From CAZADH01 sp964483805 (GTDB taxonomy: Bacteria; Muiribacteriota; Ozemobacteria; Ozemobacterales; Ozemobacteraceae), in the NCBI GenBank assembly GCA_964483805.1, contig CAZADH010000252.1:1-9255 (forward strand): a stretch of DNA of 9,255 bases, in the 5' to 3' direction. The first letter of the stretch is position 1, and every line of letters starts with the position of its first letter. The translations under genes and the position numbers were made by a program. Of the stretch, positions 6,779 through 9,255 are shown one piece after another. Below the pieces are notes generated by a model. That model searched no databases. It saw only the letters and a program-made list of their open reading frames with translations, and was not told the DNA's origin.

Positions 6779-7798
6779 GTGACGATCGCGTCGCCTGTCC
6801 CGCCGGCTGTCGCCGAGCAGCCCCTGCTGACGATCAGCGGGTTGCATCTGGCGCTGCGTGGCCAGGACGGCCGTATTGCTCGTGTATTGCATGATGTGAG
6901 CCTCGCCCTGGCGCGGGGTGAGTGCGTCGGCGTTGCCGGCGAATCGGGGTCGGGCAAGACGGTGTTGGCGATGACCGTTCTCGGGTTGTTGCCGCCGAGT
7001 GCGATTGCCGAGCGCCGTGGGTCCGTCTGTTTCGCCGGTGATGAGTTGTTGTCGTTGTCGGGTGAAGCGTGGCGGCGGTTGCGCGGGCAGAAGATGGCGA
7101 TGGTGTTTCAGGAGCCGATGACGGCGCTCAATCCGCTGTTGACCATCGGCGAACAGATCCGCGAGACCGCGTGGGCGCACGGGGTGGCCGATCGCACCCC
7201 CGACGGGCTCGACCTGGCGACCGCGGTGTTGGGGCGGGTGGGTTTCGCCGATCCCGATCGGTGGGTGAATTCGTATCCCCATCAGCTTTCCGGGGGAATG
7301 CGGCAGCGGGCGATGATGGCGATCGCGCTGGCGCTCGATCCCGACTTGGTGCTGGCCGACGAGCCGACGACCGCGCTCGATGCGGGGCTGCAGGTGCAGG
7401 TGATCCGCGAGCTGCGCGCCAGCGTGGTGGGGCGGGGCAAGTCGCTGCTGTTCATCAGTCACGACTTGGGAGTTCTGGCTCACGTGGCCGATCGCCTGGC
7501 GATTCTCTCTGCGGGCCAGTTGCTCGAGTTGGGGCCAACGGCGGCATTGATGCGCGCGCCGCGGCACCCGTATACGGCCGCACTGCTGGCCGCGTTGCCG
7601 CGCCTGGTCGCTGAAAAGCGCCTGCCCGCCGCCATCCCCGGACGGTTGCCGCACGCCGGCGAAGTCGAGTCCGGGTGTGTGTTTGCGCCGCGTTGCGCGC
7701 AGGTCGAAGAGGCTTGCCGCACGGGGGAGATCGCCTGGCGCGACGACACGGCCGCGCGGCGGGGCGTGCGTTGCCGGCGGCCGCTGGCGGGAGCCTGA
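6779..7798 (+). CDS. oppD: Oligopeptide/dipeptide ABC transporter ATP-binding protein, OppD/DppD type
   Basis: The 339-residue product is one of the paired ATPases that power family 5 peptide importers from the cytoplasmic face of the inner membrane. Walker A is GESGSGKT (54-61), the Q-loop region is FQEPMTALNP (110-119), the signature is LSGGMRQR (170-177), Walker B is LVLADEP (190-196) and the H-loop is SHD (227-229). The C-terminal oligopeptide domain has RHPYTAALL near 262 and a GCVFAPRC cluster. Cys300, Cys306, Cys313 and Cys332 match the four-cysteine pattern of this subfamily, reported to bind an iron-sulfur cluster in some members. GTG 6779 is chosen, 2 bases after the lipoprotein stop, because it gives the usual length. 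ATG 6734 is in frame but would overlap the previous gene by 43 bases. No good Shine-Dalgarno is visible, which suggests coupling to upstream translation. The symbol denotes family type, not proven substrate. Confidence 0.9.
   Translation: MTIASPVPPAVAEQPLLTISGLHLALRGQDGRIARVLHDVSLALARGECVGVAGESGSGKTVLAMTVLGLLPPSAIAERRGSVCFAGDELLSLSGEAWRRLRGQKMAMVFQEPMTALNPLLTIGEQIRETAWAHGVADRTPDGLDLATAVLGRVGFADPDRWVNSYPHQLSGGMRQRAMMAIALALDPDLVLADEPTTALDAGLQVQVIRELRASVVGRGKSLLFISHDLGVLAHVADRLAILSAGQLLELGPTAALMRAPRHPYTAALLAALPRLVAEKRLPAAIPGRLPHAGEVESGCVFAPRCAQVEEACRTGEIAWRDDTAARRGVRCRRPLAGA
7789..7793 (+). promoter_or_regulatory. Ribosome binding site of the OppF-type gene
   Basis: GGGAG lies 6 bases before ATG 7800, inside the end of the OppD-type gene. 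It settles the start at 7800 rather than further upstream in the open frame, where the extra sequence is merely an alternative reading of the OppD 3' end. Confidence 0.65.
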
Positions 7799-7799
7799 G

Positions 7800-8822
7800 A
7801 TGGCAGACATTGTATTGACACCGCTCTTGCGGGTCGAGGGATTGTGCAAGCGGTTCGTGCGCGAGCGGCCGTGGTGGCTCGCTGCCGTCGATCGCCTGGC
7901 CGGACGTCGGGCCCCGATTGTGACCGCGCTCGACGACGTGTCGTTTGCGATCGGAACCAACGAGGTGGTCGGGTTGTTGGGCGAGTCGGGGTCGGGAAAG
8001 TCGACGCTGGCGCGGGTGTTGATGGGCTTGATGCCTCACGATGCGGGGCAGGCGTGGCTCGAGGGTGAACCGCTCCTGGGGGCAGGGCCGCGGCGGTCGG
8101 CGTTGGCGCGCAAGCTGCAGATCATCTTTCAGGATCCGGTTGCATCGCTCAACCCACGGTTGTCGGTGCGGTCGCTGCTGAGTGAGCCGCTGAGCATCCA
8201 CGGGCATGTTCCCGCGGCCGAGTGGGAACGCGCGATGCAGGCCGCGTTGACCGAGGTGGGTCTCGAGGCCAACGCCCTCGATCGGTATCCGGGCGAATTC
8301 TCGGGCGGTCAGCGCCAGCGGTTGGGCATCTGTCGTGCTTTGTTGCTGGGGCCGAAATTGCTGATCGCCGACGAAGCGGTATCGGCGCTCGATGTGTCGG
8401 TGCAGGCGCAGATCGTCTCGTTGTTGCTGCAATTGAAAGCGGGTCGGGGCATGTCGCTGTTGTTTATCGCCCACGATGTGGCGCTCGTGCGCCAGGTCTC
8501 GGACCGCATCCTCGTGTTGTACCGTGGGCGTCTGGTCGAAGAGATGCGTGCAGAGTGTCTGCTCAGCGACGCGGCGCACCCGTACACCCGACGGCTTCTC
8601 GGTTCGGCGCTGACGCTGCGGGAAGGCCGGGAAGCCCAAGGGGGGGCGCCGGCCGTGGCCGCGAAGAGCGACGGTGGCGAGGCGGCCGGTGGCTGCTGGT
8701 ATCGCGCGGAGTGCGGGGAGGCCGGGCCCGAGTGCAGCGCGTCGTCGGGCCTGCGCGAGCTTCATTCGGGCCATCGCGTGGCGTGCGTGCGAGGTTCGCA
8801 ACTTTTTGGGGACAGACCCTAG
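7800..8822 (+). CDS. oppF: Oligopeptide/dipeptide ABC transporter ATP-binding protein, OppF/DppF type
   Basis: The 340-residue product is the partner ATPase of the gene before it, which ends 1 base upstream. Walker A is GESGSGKS (61-68), the Q-loop is FQDPVASLNP (110-119), the signature is FSGGQRQR (167-174), Walker B is LLIADEAVSALD (187-198) and the H-loop is AHD (224-226). The DEAVSALDVSVQAQ run and an extended N-terminal segment ahead of the ATPase core are typical of OppF/DppF. AHPYTRRLL is near 259. The four-cysteine end is present as Cys299, Cys305, Cys312 and Cys329, though the usual PRC context is changed to RAEC, with a Gly/Ala-rich stretch (280-298) before it. The last six or so codons (LFGDRP) and the TAG stop are supplied by a perfect palindrome, so the native C-terminus may have been replaced; catalytic parts are intact. 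It should act as a heterodimer with the OppD-type protein, but the permeases they would bind are not in the window. Confidence 0.9.
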   Translation: MADIVLTPLLRVEGLCKRFVRERPWWLAAVDRLAGRRAPIVTALDDVSFAIGTNEVVGLLGESGSGKSTLARVLMGLMPHDAGQAWLEGEPLLGAGPRRSALARKLQIIFQDPVASLNPRLSVRSLLSEPLSIHGHVPAAEWERAMQAALTEVGLEANALDRYPGEFSGGQRQRLGICRALLLGPKLLIADEAVSALDVSVQAQIVSLLLQLKAGRGMSLLFIAHDVALVRQVSDRILVLYRGRLVEEMRAECLLSDAAHPYTRRLLGSALTLREGREAQGGAPAVAAKSDGGEAAGGCWYRAECGEAGPECSASSGLRELHSGHRVACVRGSQLFGDRP

Positions 8823-8833
8823 GGTCTGTCCCC
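8808..8833. repeat. Perfect 26-bp palindrome overlapping the oppF stop codon
   Basis: GGGGACAGACCCT (8808-8820) is followed directly by its exact reverse complement AGGGTCTGTCCCC (8821-8833). The TAG stop of the OppF-type gene (8820-8822) sits at the dyad centre. TTTTT precedes the palindrome and AAAA follows a few bases after it, so a cruciform or RNA stem could extend further. There is no T run after it, so it is not a typical intrinsic terminator. The form suits a dispersed extragenic palindrome (REP-like unit, possibly spread by a RAYT/Y1 transposase) or a large-dyad protein site. Its copy number cannot be known from one window. Confidence 0.75.
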
Positions 8834-8836
8834 AGT

Positions 8837-8863
8837 GCAAAATCGCTTTGGTAGCGGGTTTGC
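8837..8863 (+). other. Second hairpin just after the palindrome
   Basis: GCAAA (8837-8841) pairs with TTTGC (8859-8863), and CGCT (8844-8847) with AGCG (8853-8856), separated by a 2x2 internal loop and closed by a 5-base loop. It starts 3 bases after the 26-bp palindrome. The two may form one composite element or together end the operon transcript; no T run follows. Confidence 0.35.
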
Positions 8864-8878
8864 GCTGATGAAGTTTCG

Positions 8879-8907
8879 TTGACAATACCCTGGGTGGCGG
8901 TTATAAT
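8879..8907 (+). promoter_or_regulatory. Consensus sigma-70 promoter
   Basis: TTGACA (8879-8884) and TATAAT (8902-8907) are both exact consensus boxes with a 17-base spacer. Transcription should start near 8914, giving a leader of about 35 bases before ATG 8948. This is by far the strongest promoter-like match seen on the + strand of the window, and it implies high constitutive expression of the gene that follows. Confidence 0.88.
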
Positions 8908-8936
8908 CCGGTGATTCCATCAATATTCTCTGTGTC

Positions 8937-8941
8937 GGAGG
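8937..8941 (+). promoter_or_regulatory. Ribosome binding site of the secreted Pro/Ala-rich protein
   Basis: GGAGG lies 6 bases before ATG 8948. It is the best Shine-Dalgarno in the window and fixes the start of the last, truncated gene. Confidence 0.8.
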
Positions 8942-8947
8942 TTCCGC

Positions 8948-9255
8948 ATGCGTGTCGACTTGGCCTGGCCGAGGAACTGGCGTTACGCCTTGGCTATCCT
9001 CGTAGTGCTTGTGCCGTGGCTCGCTTTTGCCCAGGTTCCTGGGTCGGGTTCCACGGCTCCCGTGCCGGTGACGGCTGCCCCTGCGGCGGCTCCGGCCCCT
9101 GCGCCGGCGGTCACGCCGGCGGCAACCCCCATCACGCCTGCGGTTCCGGCTGCTCCTGCAGTTGCTGCGCCCGCTCCCGCTCCCGTTCCTGCGGCTGAGG
9201 CGGCTCCCGCGGCGGTTGCGGTTCCCGCGCCGGCGACGCCCGCTCCGACGCCCGC
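8948..9255 (+). CDS. Secreted or envelope Pro/Ala-rich protein, N-terminal part (runs off window)
   Basis: The frame from ATG 8948 stays open to the window edge (102 codons seen), behind a consensus promoter and GGAGG. Residues 1-28 form a Sec-type signal peptide. It has Arg residues near 9-12, the hydrophobic core YALAILVVLVPWLAFA, and an AFA motif followed by Gln29, so signal peptidase I would probably cut after Ala28. No lipobox Cys is present. From about residue 35 the chain is almost only Pro, Ala, Val and Thr (PAPAP, TPAAT and similar), an extended linker expected to precede a folded domain lying outside the window. It could be a periplasmic or surface protein whose linker spans peptidoglycan; its function cannot be told. 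It appears to start a new transcription unit rather than continue the transporter operon. Confidence 0.8.
   Translation, partial: MRVDLAWPRNWRYALAILVVLVPWLAFAQVPGSGSTAPVPVTAAPAAAPAPAPAVTPAATPITPAVPAAPAVAAPAPAPVPAAEAAPAAVAVPAPATPAPTP

Noticed and set aside
6059..7960. Long - strand open frame opposite the lipoprotein and OppD-type genes
   Set aside because: Its composition is Arg/His/Pro/Gln-rich and has no motif, and it spans two well-supported + strand genes and their junction. It is an antisense shadow.
8808..8833. Palindrome read as an ordinary Rho-independent terminator
   Set aside because: The T run lies before the palindrome and not after it on the + strand, and no - strand gene is present for the opposite reading. 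A role in mRNA 3' stability remains possible.
7455..8885. Long - strand open frame opposite the OppD/OppF-type genes
   Set aside because: The + strand carries complete Walker A, signature and Walker B motifs here. The antisense product is low-complexity basic sequence and its start lies in the intergenic palindrome region.

Overview
The window is a GC-rich bacterial segment in which every recognisable gene lies on the + strand. The encoded proteins indicate a diderm (Gram-negative type) cell: a lipoprotein-type solute-binding protein, class III prepilin leaders, and a membrane enzyme of the Wzy_C / O-antigen ligase family. No rRNA, tRNA, CRISPR array or recognisable transposase gene is visible, so the organism cannot be placed from conserved RNA. 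The mix of GspG-like pilins with an extra C-terminal domain and a TPR-tailed O-antigen ligase homologue would fit a little-studied diderm phylum, but that is a weak inference.

Layout. Positions 1-251 hold the 3' end of a pilin-like gene cut by the window edge. A 224-base gap follows, with a strong hairpin and an AT-rich stretch, and then a complete GspG-like pilin gene (476-1165). A good intrinsic terminator (1224-1262) closes that unit. A second complete GspG-like pilin (1318-2055) begins a tightly packed run of five genes: pilin, Wzy_C/TPR membrane protein (2061-4985), family 5 solute-binding lipoprotein (5016-6776), OppD-type ATPase (6779-7798) and OppF-type ATPase (7800-8822). Gaps within this run are 5, 30, 2 and 1 bases, so it reads as one operon. 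A perfect 26-bp palindrome (8808-8833) covers the stop codon of the last ATPase. Beyond it are a second hairpin, a promoter with perfect sigma-70 boxes at 17-base spacing (8879-8907), a clear ribosome binding site, and the start of a secreted Pro/Ala-rich protein (8948 onward) that runs off the window.

How the parts may work together. The pilins have the N-terminal helix and DPWG region of type II secretion / type IV pilus major (pseudo)pilins, plus an added C-terminal beta-rich domain with a calcium-loop-like motif. The Wzy_C protein directly behind a pilin could be an O-oligosaccharyltransferase that glycosylates it, by analogy with pilin-linked ligases such as TfpO/PilO of Pseudomonas; this is inference. 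The binding protein and two ATPases are parts of an oligopeptide/dipeptide ABC importer, but its two permease genes are absent from the window. Why pilin, ligase and importer share an operon is not explained by known systems and is the most notable feature of the region.
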